A DNA stretch of 64,000 bases from contig NZ_CP120416.1 in NCBI RefSeq assembly GCF_032773895.1, forward strand, positions 990,001 through 1,054,000. Reading direction: 5' to 3'. The stretch's first letter is position 1; every line of letters begins with the position of its first letter. Position numbers and translations under genes: made by a program. Below the pieces are notes generated by a model. It was not told the DNA's origin. It saw nothing but the letters and a program-made list of their open reading frames with translations, and did no database searches. The stretch is from Teredinibacter sp. KSP-S5-2. Lineage in GTDB: Bacteria > Pseudomonadota > Gammaproteobacteria > Pseudomonadales > Cellvibrionaceae. Of the stretch, positions 51,675 to 60,666 are shown in pieces.

Positions 51675-52094
51675 CTATTCGTTGATATTGAAGAAAGTTT
51701 TTTGATCTTCCCACAGCAGCGGAAACGGTTTCTTAAAATCCGCCAAGGTGAGTTGGGCGGGAAATGTTCCCTGCAATATGGCTTCCTGTATATCAGGAGC
51801 CAGATACGCCAACCTGAGAATAGGGGAGGCGTAGCCTTCCGCCAAACCTTCCCCTTCTGACAATTCAGCTATGGACGCGTAGGCGCCTTCCAGTAACATA
51901 TCATTCCACATATGGGCTTTGAGTAGCGCCTGGAACAGGACAAAATCATTCGGGCTAAAACGGTCGGGGTTAACGACTTTTTTCTCGGGTGAAACCATCA
52001 TCTTTTTCCCACCGTAACGTTTAAGAGATATCGGGATAAAGATTTCAATACGGTCGTTAACTTGATACACCGTGACGCTGTCTGATTTACGCAC
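51675..52094 (-). CDS. Recombinase-associated hypothetical protein
   Basis: An AGGAGG site 7 bases before GTG 52092-52094 fixes the start; longer in-frame ATGs would lie upstream of or across this site. The 139-residue product is soluble, begins with a beta-rich stretch ('VYQVNDRIEIFIP') and ends with helices. It overlaps the recombinase gene by 8 bases, so the two are translationally coupled. Genes of this size often follow large serine recombinases that are paired with DUF2924. A role as a directionality or accessory factor is possible but not shown. Confidence 0.65.
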   Translation of the reverse strand: MRKSDSVTVYQVNDRIEIFIPISLKRYGGKKMMVSPEKKVVNPDRFSPNDFVLFQALLKAHMWNDMLLEGAYASIAELSEGEGLAEGYASPILRLAYLAPDIQEAILQGTFPAQLTLADFKKPFPLLWEDQKTFFNINE

Positions 52095-53421
52095 TTTTTT
52101 TCCTCCTATCATCATGGGCTGCTCGAATCTCGGAAACGAGGTTGGTGATCCCATTTGGCCGTAAGCGAATGCTTATCCCATCTTCAAATAACTGAATTTT
52201 TTCAACGAAGAGCTGTATCAATCGAGCTTGCTCGGTATGGTAGAGATGTCCCCACAAGCTTTCGATAGATTGAAGTCCCTCAGCCACGTCCTTTTTTGTT
52301 AAATCCGTCTTTTCTTCCCGAAGGGCTTCCCAGGTGCGGATGAGTATTTCCGGTTGCTGAAACACGGTTTTTAACTGATCAATAATAATGCCCTCGATTT
52401 CTCCGGCGCGGACGGTTTTCACCGGACAGGTTTTCCGACTGATTTTTTGCGCCGTGTGTGTCACGTAATAGCGATAGCGTTTACCTCGGCGTTTGGTATG
52501 ACTCGGCGTCATCAGTCGATCATCGGGGCCGTAGAGCAGTCCCTTTAACAAGGACGGGGTGGTATGCTCAATAATCTTGGTTTTACATCGACCGGAGGTA
52601 ATCTCCTGGGCCGCATCCCACAACTCCACTTCAAGGATGGCTTCGTGTTGCCCTGGATACTGTGCGTCTCTGTGCCTTATACGTCCCACATAGATGGGGT
52701 TGCGTAATAACTTGTAGAGGCTGGTACGGGTAAAGTGGACACCGCCAATCGCATTACCGGCTTTTGATATAAATGCCTTTGTACGATATCCCTTTCTGTT
52801 CAACTCCAGACAGAGCTGGGTCACTGATCCCAGTTGGATAAGCCGGGTAAAGATTTCTCGAATAATCTTGGCTTCGTTAAGATTGACGATCAGTTTGCGG
52901 TCGACAATGTCATACCCTAACGGCGGGTTACCACCCATCCACATACCCAGTTTTTTTGACGCAGCAATTTTGTGGAGAACACGTTCTTTCGCATCCTCAC
53001 GGTGATACTCCGACACCATGAGAATCGTGTGCAGTGATAATCGACCAGCAGCGGTCGAGGTATCAAAACTCTCGGTGACCGAAAAGAAACCCACCTCATA
53101 GGTTTCAAATAACTTAGCCAATGTTGGAAAATCAAAAAAGCTGCGTGTGAGTCGGTCGAGTTTATAGATGACCACAATATCCACCTTGCGTTGGCGAATG
53201 TGCTCCAGCAACTTTTGCAGTCCAGGTCGATCCAGTGAACCACCGGATACACCGGGGTCGCTGTAGATTTCTGGAATTTCCTGCCAACCCATATGATGCT
53301 TTGCCTGAATCATAAGACGGCACGTCGCTAATTGGTCATCAATGGAGGTATAGGATTGATCCAACCCTTCCGAGTTGGATTTTCGTGTGTAAATGGCGCA
53401 ACGTTTTATTTCTTGATACAT
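52087..53421 (-). CDS. Large serine recombinase (site-specific integrase)
   Basis: Start at ATG 53421 with GGAAAAATC before it. The 444-residue product has a resolvase catalytic domain (about 5-150) with 'CAIYTRKSNSEG', where Ser15 is the nucleophile, plus 'VDIVVIYKLDRLTRS' and 'GRLSLHTILMVSEYHRED'. A Recombinase domain (about 165-265, 'LLRNPIYVGRIRH') and a zinc-ribbon-like region ('LLKGLLYGPDDRLMTPSH' with later Cys) follow. Such enzymes integrate prophages and ICEs. Excision normally needs a directionality factor; small genes on either side are candidates. The coiled-coil tail is shorter than in phiC31-type integrases. Confidence 0.92.
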   Translation of the reverse strand: MYQEIKRCAIYTRKSNSEGLDQSYTSIDDQLATCRLMIQAKHHMGWQEIPEIYSDPGVSGGSLDRPGLQKLLEHIRQRKVDIVVIYKLDRLTRSFFDFPTLAKLFETYEVGFFSVTESFDTSTAAGRLSLHTILMVSEYHREDAKERVLHKIAASKKLGMWMGGNPPLGYDIVDRKLIVNLNEAKIIREIFTRLIQLGSVTQLCLELNRKGYRTKAFISKAGNAIGGVHFTRTSLYKLLRNPIYVGRIRHRDAQYPGQHEAILEVELWDAAQEITSGRCKTKIIEHTTPSLLKGLLYGPDDRLMTPSHTKRRGKRYRYYVTHTAQKISRKTCPVKTVRAGEIEGIIIDQLKTVFQQPEILIRTWEALREEKTDLTKKDVAEGLQSIESLWGHLYHTEQARLIQLFVEKIQLFEDGISIRLRPNGITNLVSEIRAAHDDRRKKSA

Positions 53422-53470
53422 GATTTTTCCTTTCAACAAACAGGCACTAAGCGCGAGAAGCGTCTGTAAC

Positions 53471-53932
53471 TTATCTGGCGTTGGATGTCTTTCGTTTGGC
53501 TTTGGCTTTTTTCTCCGTCAGGCCAAAGAAAGCGGGACCGGATATGTGTGTGCCGGTAATGGCTTTGGCGATTTTGGACAGACTGCCGTGGGTTTGTCCC
53601 TGATATTCAAATCCCTCGCGGGTTACCGTCACTTGGTGTTCTACTCCTTTGTACTCACGAGTGATTCGCGTACCAACAACGGGGATAGTGACCTGACTCT
53701 TTTTCGATGTTGGGTCTTGCACGGAATCATCGAGTTTCTCCCGCAGAATTTTCTGTGCGGCTTCAGACAATCCACCATAGGCCAGTTCTTGAATGCGGTA
53801 TGCGAGTCTGGGTATTAGGTATTCTTTTCGGCTGGTACTGACATCGTGGCCATACAATTCAAACCAGAGCTCTTGCAATTCATACGAACTCATGGTCTGT
53901 AGCGCGGCCACTTTGGCAACCACGTCAGGCAT
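53471..53932 (-). CDS. DUF2924 family protein
   Basis: AGGAGAAACACA precedes ATG 53932. The 153-residue product matches DUF2924 landmarks: 'ELQELWFELYGHDVSTSRKE', 'LIPRLAYRIQELAYGG', 'GTRITREYKGVEHQVTV', 'GQTHGSLSKIAKAITGTH' and 'SGPAFFGL'. The last part is an HTH-like module with a basic tail. DUF2924 genes nearly always sit next to large serine recombinases in prophages. A DNA-binding partner in recombination is commonly supposed. It ends 50 bases before the recombinase start. Confidence 0.88.
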   Translation of the reverse strand: MPDVVAKVAALQTMSSYELQELWFELYGHDVSTSRKEYLIPRLAYRIQELAYGGLSEAAQKILREKLDDSVQDPTSKKSQVTIPVVGTRITREYKGVEHQVTVTREGFEYQGQTHGSLSKIAKAITGTHISGPAFFGLTEKKAKAKRKTSNAR

Positions 53933-53997
53933 TGTGTTTCTCCTTTTATGTTGTCTCTGTTTTTTCCATGAACGCTCTGTAGCCGGTTGAAAGCAAG

Positions 53998-54141
53998 CTA
54001 AACTTCGCTCTCTCTTTTCTTTTCCTGTTCGTGTTTGCGAACCAGGGCTTGAGCAAGTAGCTGCCCCACTTCATCCAGGATCTGTTGCTGAGAAAGGTGT
54101 TGAGTTGGTAATAACGGTGCGGTGTTGAATTGAGTTTCCAT
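53998..54141 (-). CDS. Small protein preceding DUF2924
   Basis: A 47-residue frame from ATG 54141, starting 'METQFNTAPLLPTQHLSQQQ' and ending with a basic, charged helix 'KHEQEKKRESEV'. The composition and its place at the head of the recombinase operon make it likely real, though its ribosome site (GGATAAAAC) is weak. Similar short ORFs often precede DUF2924. Confidence 0.5.
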   Translation of the reverse strand: METQFNTAPLLPTQHLSQQQILDEVGQLLAQALVRKHEQEKKRESEV

Positions 54142-54914
54142 GTTTTATCCAAAAAAATGAAAGCCAAAACATTGTCGCAGTTAACTCAGATCGAGCGTAG
54201 GTGAGGGATGTCGCGGTTTGTCGTAATTTGAGATTTTTAGAAAATAATAAATCTATCGGGTGTTGAAATTGCGGGTTGATGTGGTGGTTCGTTCTACTTA
54301 AATCTGAGTGCATCGAACTCTTTTTAATACTCAATTTACAAAAAAGAGTACATCTAAATGTACTCTTTTGATTTGAATTTGGAGGATGCTTTTAGAAAAA
54401 AATAAACGACTGCTCAAGTTCAGCTTGAACAGATTAATTAATTTTTGAGCGGTTCAGATTTTGAAAAAAATTATGTATTCGTTGAATCACGAAACGTTAA
54501 ACCGGAAAAGAGAATAAAATGAAGAAAACGTTGAAAAAAAACGGATTTTTTATCATTTTGATTATTCTTAGCCTTGCCTATTCATTCCAGTTGCGATAAT
54601 TTCACTCTATATTGATATTTGACGCTTTAAATTGAATTAGACAGTAATGATGTATCGAGACGGAACTGCTCAAATTGTGACCATGACGAACACACTTTTT
54701 ATACCCACCCCTCATAACTTGGCCACTCCTATGGCCTATACGCTCGCCTATCAATTCTAATCTTTATTCAACTTGGTAGGGTTATTGCCATTTAGGTGGC
54801 GTTTAAAAACGTTTAATTTCGTTTATATTTCTTTATTTTGACACTTTTGGGCACCATCACCACTTTAAAGTATGGGATTGTGCTTTTTTACAGGACACGT
54901 TAAGGACTCCATTG
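54142..54914. other. Divergent control region of the element
   Basis: This 770-base gap lies between the leftward recombinase operon and rightward element genes, so promoters and probably a regulator's operators lie here. A TTGACA hexamer occurs at about 54837, but no well-spaced -10 box is clear. One small ORF at 54519 is listed separately. Nothing else is recognisable. Confidence 0.4.
54519..54599 (+). CDS. Possible 26-residue membrane peptide
   Basis: ATG 54519 with AAAAGAG upstream encodes a lysine-rich head ('KKTLKKNG') and a hydrophobic helix ('FFIILIILSLAYSF'). The pattern fits a small inner-membrane peptide. Evidence is limited to composition. Confidence 0.35.
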   Translation: MKKTLKKNGFFIILIILSLAYSFQLR

Positions 54915-56069
54915 ATGCGGCGATTTGCATACCTCGAAACCGTTTATCTCCATGCTTCTCATGATGCATTGAGGGCATCGTTGTGCCGGAGATTTGGTTC
55001 TGAGGCGAACGCGGTGTTTGATGTTGAACGAACTAATTGGTCTGGCCATATTGCAGAAGGCATCATTCGATGGGCAAAAGATATTTTCTTGGTGGCGAGT
55101 GTTGGTGGAACGGAAGCGATAGCCTCCTTTTTGTCGAGCTTATCGAAAGAGGAATTGGAAAACTATTTTTATGCGGGCAACCAGTACGAACGCAGTATTT
55201 GGCTGCAGGATCATTATCCAGAAGCGTTTAACCATCTGGTCAAAGCCATTCACTTTTCGGAGATCGAAAATGCCACCTGCATCTTGCCGTCTACCTTGTT
55301 CGCTATGCCGGATTCGGCGGTGTATTTTCAAAGTGCCAGTCGTCTGGAGGAGTTTAAGCAAGCGTTGTCGGAAGTACTACTGACACCTGCAGATACGATA
55401 ACCGTTCGAGAAGAATGCTTTGAATACGTCGATCCACTTCAAGGTGATACGCAATCCGTGTGGCATTGGATAGTTCGTTATATTAAGCCGCCGGTAGTGG
55501 TTACTTTGGTTGAGGATCGATTTACGCAAGATGGAGTCGGGGCGATTCCTGTGTTTGTCCATCTTCTCTTTAACCAAACGGTAGGGCGTTTAGAAGTCTC
55601 GGCTGCGGGAACCATGCTTCGAGAAAAGCTTGCAGAATGCGTCAGCCAACATTTGCTGTTTTCTGAATCACCCGACTCATGGGAATCTTTTCGGTTTGAA
55701 TATCGGCAATTTAGTCATAATGCACATTTTGACATTGCCAATGAATTGTTTTCCAAAGCAAAAGTCATTCAGATGACGTTAATGAAAAATGGTCGGGCAC
55801 TTGAAATCAACGTATCACCGTTGGATTCGAAAGATGTGTATTACTGTTTACAGGACATCCGTGCCGTTGAGACATACACGATATCTAAAATTACGCTGGC
55901 AATTACGTTGAATATAAACGGTGAATCGAGTTTGGTTCCGGTCACAATGGAGAGTGGAAAAATACTGACCATACAGACGCAGCGTCTAATTGAACGGTGT
56001 GCGGTCTACACGTTACTTGAACGATGGAATATTGTAAGACAAGGGAGGTGCGATCAGTGTCCGAAGTAA
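54915..56069 (+). CDS. Uncharacterised element protein, first of overlapping pair
   Basis: Start at ATG 54915, with AAGGACTCC upstream; a TTG one codon earlier is possible. The 384-residue product is soluble, mixed helix/strand, with no known motif. It contains cysteines near its C-terminus ('RQGRCDQCPK') that could be one zinc pair. Its end overlaps the start of the next gene by 13 bases. It lies between the recombinase control region and the replication module, where prophages often carry defence or superinfection-control genes. Confidence 0.6.
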   Translation: MRRFAYLETVYLHASHDALRASLCRRFGSEANAVFDVERTNWSGHIAEGIIRWAKDIFLVASVGGTEAIASFLSSLSKEELENYFYAGNQYERSIWLQDHYPEAFNHLVKAIHFSEIENATCILPSTLFAMPDSAVYFQSASRLEEFKQALSEVLLTPADTITVREECFEYVDPLQGDTQSVWHWIVRYIKPPVVVTLVEDRFTQDGVGAIPVFVHLLFNQTVGRLEVSAAGTMLREKLAECVSQHLLFSESPDSWESFRFEYRQFSHNAHFDIANELFSKAKVIQMTLMKNGRALEINVSPLDSKDVYYCLQDIRAVETYTISKITLAITLNINGESSLVPVTMESGKILTIQTQRLIERCAVYTLLERWNIVRQGRCDQCPK

Positions 56070-57085
56070 GACCCGATCGACTAAAAATATTTATTGAGTT
56101 GTTTGAAGATTCCCTGGAGCCGCTAGGTGGATTAGATGGAACAAACATTGAAGGGGTAGCGATATGGGATCTTCGTCGACGATTAAATGTCCCTAACCTG
56201 GACGAGTGGCCCGTCTGTTTTAAACTGGCCGGTTATGCCGCGACCTATAAATATGTCCATGAAGCACAATACTTTTGGGTGGATGTAAAACGTGTTCCGA
56301 ATGAACCGTTAACACGCTTTTCCTGTCCAGAAACTCTGGCCATTCGCGAAGTTGCATTGGATGAGTTGGCGGTATATCAGATTAATGAGCAGAAGTTTAT
56401 TGCGGGAGTGCTTGAAATCTTACGGCCTCGATTACTGAGTTTTCAGCCATCCATTATTCCTATGTCGAAATATTGTTGGTACTTGGGGATGGCCACCATT
56501 GAACGGGGGGTGAATGTGCCTTTGTACTTAGCGCGAGGAATAGAGCGGGGATACCAGCCTATTTATGATGTGCTATCGGAAAACTGCGCATATGGATTAG
56601 TTCTACACAGTGGGCGCGCTGACCCTGATCTGTTTAAATGGCCGACCGGTGTGCAAGTGCAACAACTTTGGGATGTGTTGATAGGCGAATCCCTGGACTT
56701 TAAGTGGCGTCCACCTTTACAGCAAGATGTGAATGCAGAACCGGTTCCAGAAGGAACAAGTGTGATTGTGCTTGAACGCCAAAATCAAAAATGCACCTAT
56801 GATATCGAGAATCAGATATTGACGATTGTTGGAAAACCCGACTGGCATATTAACGGTAAACGTGCTGGCGCAGTCGTTCACTACTTGGTGGAACAGGCCT
56901 ATAGAGGTCGATGGGAAATTCCGGCGAAAGAATTATTAGACAAAACCAAAACCGACTTTGGTGGCGCGGGACGGGTTCCGTCGATTTTTCGTGGCAATGA
57001 TCAGTGGGAAACGTATATTTCCAGGCCAAAACATGGATATTATGGCCTTAACCTGGAGTTAATATCCGCTGGTGCGTCAGCATAA
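56057..57085 (+). CDS. Uncharacterised element protein with winged-helix-like C-terminus
   Basis: The start is GTG 56057, decided by the AAGGGAGGTG seven bases before it; the frame itself opens further upstream. The 342-residue product has a C-terminal 80 residues ('WHINGKRAGAVVHYLVEQA' to 'PKHGYYGLNL') shaped like a winged helix: helix, helix, 'GGAGRVPSIF', then a two-strand wing. DNA binding, perhaps regulating the element, is plausible. It is coupled to the preceding gene by overlap. No family is recognised. Confidence 0.6.
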   Translation: MSEVRPDRLKIFIELFEDSLEPLGGLDGTNIEGVAIWDLRRRLNVPNLDEWPVCFKLAGYAATYKYVHEAQYFWVDVKRVPNEPLTRFSCPETLAIREVALDELAVYQINEQKFIAGVLEILRPRLLSFQPSIIPMSKYCWYLGMATIERGVNVPLYLARGIERGYQPIYDVLSENCAYGLVLHSGRADPDLFKWPTGVQVQQLWDVLIGESLDFKWRPPLQQDVNAEPVPEGTSVIVLERQNQKCTYDIENQILTIVGKPDWHINGKRAGAVVHYLVEQAYRGRWEIPAKELLDKTKTDFGGAGRVPSIFRGNDQWETYISRPKHGYYGLNLELISAGASA

Positions 57086-57195
57086 CGCTGGTGAGGTTAT
57101 CGACATTTTCCTACAGGAATGATGTGGTTCGACGACTGGTTTGGTGACTTATAGCGGTCTATGATGGCCGCGTAAGACAACACAGGACGTGCAAC

Positions 57196-57528
57196 ATGAC
57201 CGGTTCACAGGCGGTAGAGATTCGTTCAAACGAAGAATATCAAAGCATTATTGATGATGTGGATTATATGATTGTGTCCACGCATCAATTGGTCGAGTCG
57301 CTGCGTAAAGCAAAAAAAATCAATAAAGAGTTCCCATCCGAAGAAAAGAAAAAGGTCCAGTTGGCCTATAAAAACCAAGCCTTTAAAATTCGGGAATATA
57401 AGCGGTTATTAGGGTTGTGGTGCCGTGAACGTGGTTTTGGCAGTTTACGAACGGAAATTCGTGATTATCTTTTTGTGTTAGACGATTTAGAGCGTAAAAC
57501 GAGCCAGACACTCAGTCTTGTTTTGTGA
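57196..57528 (+). CDS. Small helical protein
   Basis: The 110-residue product is helical and basic, with 'KVQLAYKNQAFKIREYKRLL' and 'RGFGSLRTEIRDYLFVLDD'. No membrane segment or known family. It starts 110 bases after the previous gene and is followed by a 146-base gap. The ribosome site is weak (ACAGGACGTGCAAC), but coding character is good. Confidence 0.55.
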   Translation: MTGSQAVEIRSNEEYQSIIDDVDYMIVSTHQLVESLRKAKKINKEFPSEEKKKVQLAYKNQAFKIREYKRLLGLWCRERGFGSLRTEIRDYLFVLDDLERKTSQTLSLVL

Positions 57529-57674
57529 TGAAATGTCCTTTTTCCCATAATAATTCTCTTTTTCTTCATTGAAATCCTGTTTTTTTAGGCTAATACTTTA
57601 TTTATTGTTCAGCCCTTTGTTAAAATCGCCGCCGGTTTTAATCCCCTTCCTACACGTTATATAGACACACTGTT

Positions 57675-57917
57675 ATGAATACGAGAGAAATTCATCCCCT
57701 TAAACGGCAGGAATACCTGAATCGATATGTCGCTACGGTGTCGTTTAATGGTGACAGCATGGTTGTAGAAGGTGGCAACCGGGAAAAACGTCAACTCGAA
57801 AAAGCCAAACAAGAGTGTGATTTTTGTTTTGTGAAAGAACTCGGGACATCTCAATCTGTGAAGTTAATTTTATCAAATGGGACATGGGTTCCTGAGCACC
57901 AAACTAGACCGCAATAA
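57675..57917 (+). CDS. Small hypothetical protein
   Basis: The 80-residue product contains 'VATVSFNGDSMVVEGGNREK' and two close cysteines ('QECDFCFVKE'). No clear ribosome site precedes ATG 57675. It may belong to the element's early region. Function unknown. Confidence 0.42.
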   Translation: MNTREIHPLKRQEYLNRYVATVSFNGDSMVVEGGNREKRQLEKAKQECDFCFVKELGTSQSVKLILSNGTWVPEHQTRPQ

Positions 57918-58108
57918 TCTGTATTACTTCCAAACTTCCTGCTATTTTCCCCTCCATTTTATCGACATCTGGTTTCTTGAAAAAGAAATCCAGATTTGCC
58001 GTGCCTGCTGTTTAGCAATGACTTGTTTCTTTTCACTCGCTCTTCATGATCCGCAATTTTTCAAGAACCCCCCATTATTGCGACAAATTTTGAATAGAAA
58101 ATAATCAT

Positions 58109-58227
58109 CCCGTACATCTCCGTACAAATATGTACGGAAACTTAAAAATCCCCGTACATCTATGTACGGAAATACCAAAAATTCCGTACATATTCCCGTA
58201 CTTCTAGGGGCTAGTCGCCCGTACATT
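58109..58227. promoter_or_regulatory. GTAC-centred palindrome cluster (iterons or operators)
   Basis: CCGTACA(T) or its complement occurs six to seven times in about 120 bases. Two copies form perfect inverted repeats: TCCGTACA-AATA-TGTACGGA (58119-58138) and CCGTACAT-CT-ATGTACGG (58152-58169). Further half-sites lie near 58183, 58196 and 58219. They end about 50 bases before the HTH gene. Repressor operators or replication iterons are the two likely roles. Confidence 0.6.
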
Positions 58228-58276
58228 TGGTTTGCCAAACTATTTCCTCGACGTTCAATGAGCAGAGGAGAAAGTA

Positions 58277-58504
58277 ATGTCGTTACCGAAAAGTTTATTA
58301 ACGCAAGAAGAAGTGGCTTTTCACTTTGGTGTCACGGTGAGAACGATCCAGCGTTGGCGATCAGATGATATTGGTCCAGCCTATCTTCAATATCCGGGGA
58401 AAGTGATGTATTTAAAAGAAGATGTGGAAGCGTATGAGCGAGAGTTTATACGTGTAACGCCTCGCCAGACACCACATGAAAAACGCATGGGGGTGTGTGC
58501 ATGA
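58277..58504 (+). CDS. Helix-turn-helix DNA-binding protein (excisionase/AlpA-like)
   Basis: GAGGAGAAAGTA precedes ATG 58277. The 75-residue product has 'LLTQEEVAFHFGVTVRTIQR' followed by 'WRSDDIGPAYLQYPGKVMYL', the HTH and wing of the excisionase/MerR-like HTH_17 type. Such proteins bend DNA at attachment sites or control early promoters. It may bind the palindromes just upstream. As a candidate recombination directionality factor it would pair with the serine recombinase, which is inference. It overlaps the next gene (ATGA). Confidence 0.8.
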   Translation: MSLPKSLLTQEEVAFHFGVTVRTIQRWRSDDIGPAYLQYPGKVMYLKEDVEAYEREFIRVTPRQTPHEKRMGVCA

Positions 58505-58959
58505 AATATGGTGAATTAGAACAGTTCTCAATTGCTGAAATCTCACAGCAACCCAACCAAATATTGCGCGAGTTGACGCTTGAAGCGGAAGCCGCAATAC
58601 AACGAGCCAAGCTAAAGAAAGCCAGTATCGATGCAGCCTTGTCGTTGAAGTTTTCTGAGAAAGCCAAAGTGCTTCGGGATTTAACTGGAAAAGAAACGGG
58701 TGTGGTGAATTTCGAAGACGATGGTCTTCCCATTGTGGCGGATCAACCGAAAAAAATTGAATGGGATCAGGATCAGTTAGCGTCGATTGCGCACAACATT
58801 CGACAAGCGAATCTCGATCCCACTGAGTTTATGGACATCACCTACAAAGTGCCGGAGCGTAAATTTAATGGCTGGTCGCACGCACTCCAACAAACCTATG
58901 CCCCCGCTCGAACCGTCAAACTCGGTAAGCCAACATTTAAATTCGGGGAGGTGAAGTAA
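58501..58959 (+). CDS. Phage-type hypothetical protein of the replication module
   Basis: ATG 58501 overlaps the stop of the HTH gene, and its own stop overlaps the next start at 58959. The 152-residue product is helical in the first half ('LTLEAEAAIQRAKLKKASID') and has an Arg/Lys-rich C-terminus. No domain recognised. Strict coupling on both sides argues it acts with the ATPase that follows. Confidence 0.7.
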   Translation: MKYGELEQFSIAEISQQPNQILRELTLEAEAAIQRAKLKKASIDAALSLKFSEKAKVLRDLTGKETGVVNFEDDGLPIVADQPKKIEWDQDQLASIAHNIRQANLDPTEFMDITYKVPERKFNGWSHALQQTYAPARTVKLGKPTFKFGEVK

Positions 58960-59867
58960 TGGGATTTCCTATTGTCACTGCCGATCAACGTAAAAAAGAA
59001 AAGAGCGGTATTAAGGGGTTAATTTTGGGCGAAGCCGGGATTGGGAAAACGTCACTGCTGTGGACGATTCCTGAAAACACTACGTTGTTTTTAGATTTAG
59101 AAGCGGGGGATTTGGCCGTCGAAGGTTGGGAAGGGGACGCCTTGCGTCCGAAGACGTGGCAAGAGTGCCGTGATTATGCGGTGTATATCGGTGGACCTAA
59201 TCCTGCGCATCGTCCTGACCAAGCATACAGCCAAGCCCATTACGATGCCGTGTGTGAAAAGTTTGGCGATGCGAAAAAACTCAATAAATACGACACGTTT
59301 TTTATTGACTCCATTTCGGTTGCGGGACGTTTTTGCCTTCAGTGGTGCAAAGGTCAACCGCAAGCCATCTCGGAAAAAACCGGCAAACTCGATATGCGCG
59401 GTGCGTATGGATTACTTGGTCAGGAGATGATTGGCTGGATTACGCATCTCCAACATACGCGCAATAAAAATATTTGGCTGCTGGGGATTTTACAAGAACG
59501 GTCGGACGATTATGGACGCCGTATTTTTGAAGCACAAATTGATGGCTCAAAAACAGGCTTGGAATTACCTGGCATATTGGATCAAGTGGTGACGATGGTT
59601 GATGTGCCTGATGTATCGGGCAACAGTACACGGGTCTTTATCAACCACAAAATTAATCCGATGCGTTACCCGGCAAAAGACCGAAGTGGTCGATTGGATC
59701 TGCAAGAGCCTGCTCACCTTGGCAAACTCATGCAAAAAATAAAAGGCCCGGTGAAAAGTGCGTTGGAGAGATTGGAATACGGTGATCCACCCCCGCAAGC
59801 GATGACGCCGATAAATGAACCATCCACTGCAGTCCGCACCGCAACGAACACAGGAGGCCAATCATGA
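58959..59867 (+). CDS. Sak4-like/AAA_24 recombination ATPase
   Basis: The 302-residue product has Walker A 'GEAGIGKTS' at 24-32. A RecA-like core follows with 'TTLFLDLEAGD' and 'DTFFIDSISV' as Walker B. This matches phage 'nucleotide-binding protein' genes of the Sak4 type, which are RecA-like single-strand annealing ATPases that work with a phage SSB. The C-terminal tail is low-complexity and may bind the SSB. The next gene, overlapping by 4 bases, fits the SSB partner. Confidence 0.8.
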   Translation: MGFPIVTADQRKKEKSGIKGLILGEAGIGKTSLLWTIPENTTLFLDLEAGDLAVEGWEGDALRPKTWQECRDYAVYIGGPNPAHRPDQAYSQAHYDAVCEKFGDAKKLNKYDTFFIDSISVAGRFCLQWCKGQPQAISEKTGKLDMRGAYGLLGQEMIGWITHLQHTRNKNIWLLGILQERSDDYGRRIFEAQIDGSKTGLELPGILDQVVTMVDVPDVSGNSTRVFINHKINPMRYPAKDRSGRLDLQEPAHLGKLMQKIKGPVKSALERLEYGDPPPQAMTPINEPSTAVRTATNTGGQS

Positions 59868-60589
59868 GTTGGAACGATTTTAACAACGCAGAAGATCAAC
59901 AAGAGTTTGATTTAATTCCCAATGGCACGTTGGCGAAAGTACGAATGAGCATTAAACCTGGTGGATTTGATGATCCGCAAATGGGATGGACTGACGGGTA
60001 TGCCACCTTCAATCCGACGACGGGCGCAGTGTATCTAAGCTGTGAGTTTGTGGTCATCGGTGGAGCATACGATAAACGGAAAGTGTGGCGATTAATCGGC
60101 TTACACAGCAGTAAAGGACCGGATTGGGGCAATATGGGGCGATCTTTTATCAAAGGCATTTTGAATTCTGCACGTAACCTCGACCCCATTGATAATTCAC
60201 CGCAGGCTCAGCAAGCGCGATGTATTAACAGCTTTGCTGAATTAGACGGCGTTGAGTTTATCGCCAAGATTGGCAAAGAGCGGGATAGTCAGGGTGATCC
60301 CAAAAACACGATCAGTATAGCCATAACGAAAGAACACGCGGATTACGCAAATTTAATGGCGGGACTTGAAATCCATCCAGCGCAATCACCTGTTACACCG
60401 TCATCATCAACCGGGGGATACTCTATGCCCCAGCACACTGCGGGTCAATATCAAACATCACCGATGCAAACGCAAAGGCAAGGGCAAAGCCAAGGGCAAA
60501 GCCAAGCGCAAAGCCAAGCGCAAACGCCGAATCCGCAATCTGCCAGCACCACGGCCAACTCGAGTGGGAGACCAACTTGGGCGCAGTAG
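59864..60589 (+). CDS. Probable phage single-stranded-DNA-binding protein
   Basis: The 241-residue product has an OB-fold-sized N-terminal domain (about 1-165). A long Gln/Ser/Pro linker follows, with repeated 'GQSQGQSQAQSQAQ' and a C-terminal 'RPTWAQ'. SSBs have such a linker, though a classical acidic DDxxF tip is missing. It is coupled to the Sak4-like ATPase, the usual arrangement in phages. The Gln repeat is encoded by a slippage-prone CAAAG(C/G) tract. Confidence 0.6.
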   Translation: MSWNDFNNAEDQQEFDLIPNGTLAKVRMSIKPGGFDDPQMGWTDGYATFNPTTGAVYLSCEFVVIGGAYDKRKVWRLIGLHSSKGPDWGNMGRSFIKGILNSARNLDPIDNSPQAQQARCINSFAELDGVEFIAKIGKERDSQGDPKNTISIAITKEHADYANLMAGLEIHPAQSPVTPSSSTGGYSMPQHTAGQYQTSPMQTQRQGQSQGQSQAQSQAQTPNPQSASTTANSSGRPTWAQ

Positions 60590-60666
60590 TGTCACGCTAA
60601 TGTGAGCGCGAATAAATCGCGCTTTATTCAACAATTAATTTCTCAATTTTTTAAAAGGCAGAGAGT

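Noticed and set aside
53946-54167. Leftward 73-codon frame overlapping the 47-codon gene ahead of DUF2924
   Set aside because: It is out of frame with the better-supported 47-residue gene and has an improbable composition rich in Trp, Tyr and Phe.
58109-58227. CRISPR-like repeat array
   Set aside because: Repeats are 7-8 bases with irregular spacing and palindromic pairing; no spacers of uniform length and no cas operon. The Cas4-like gene belongs to a phage module.
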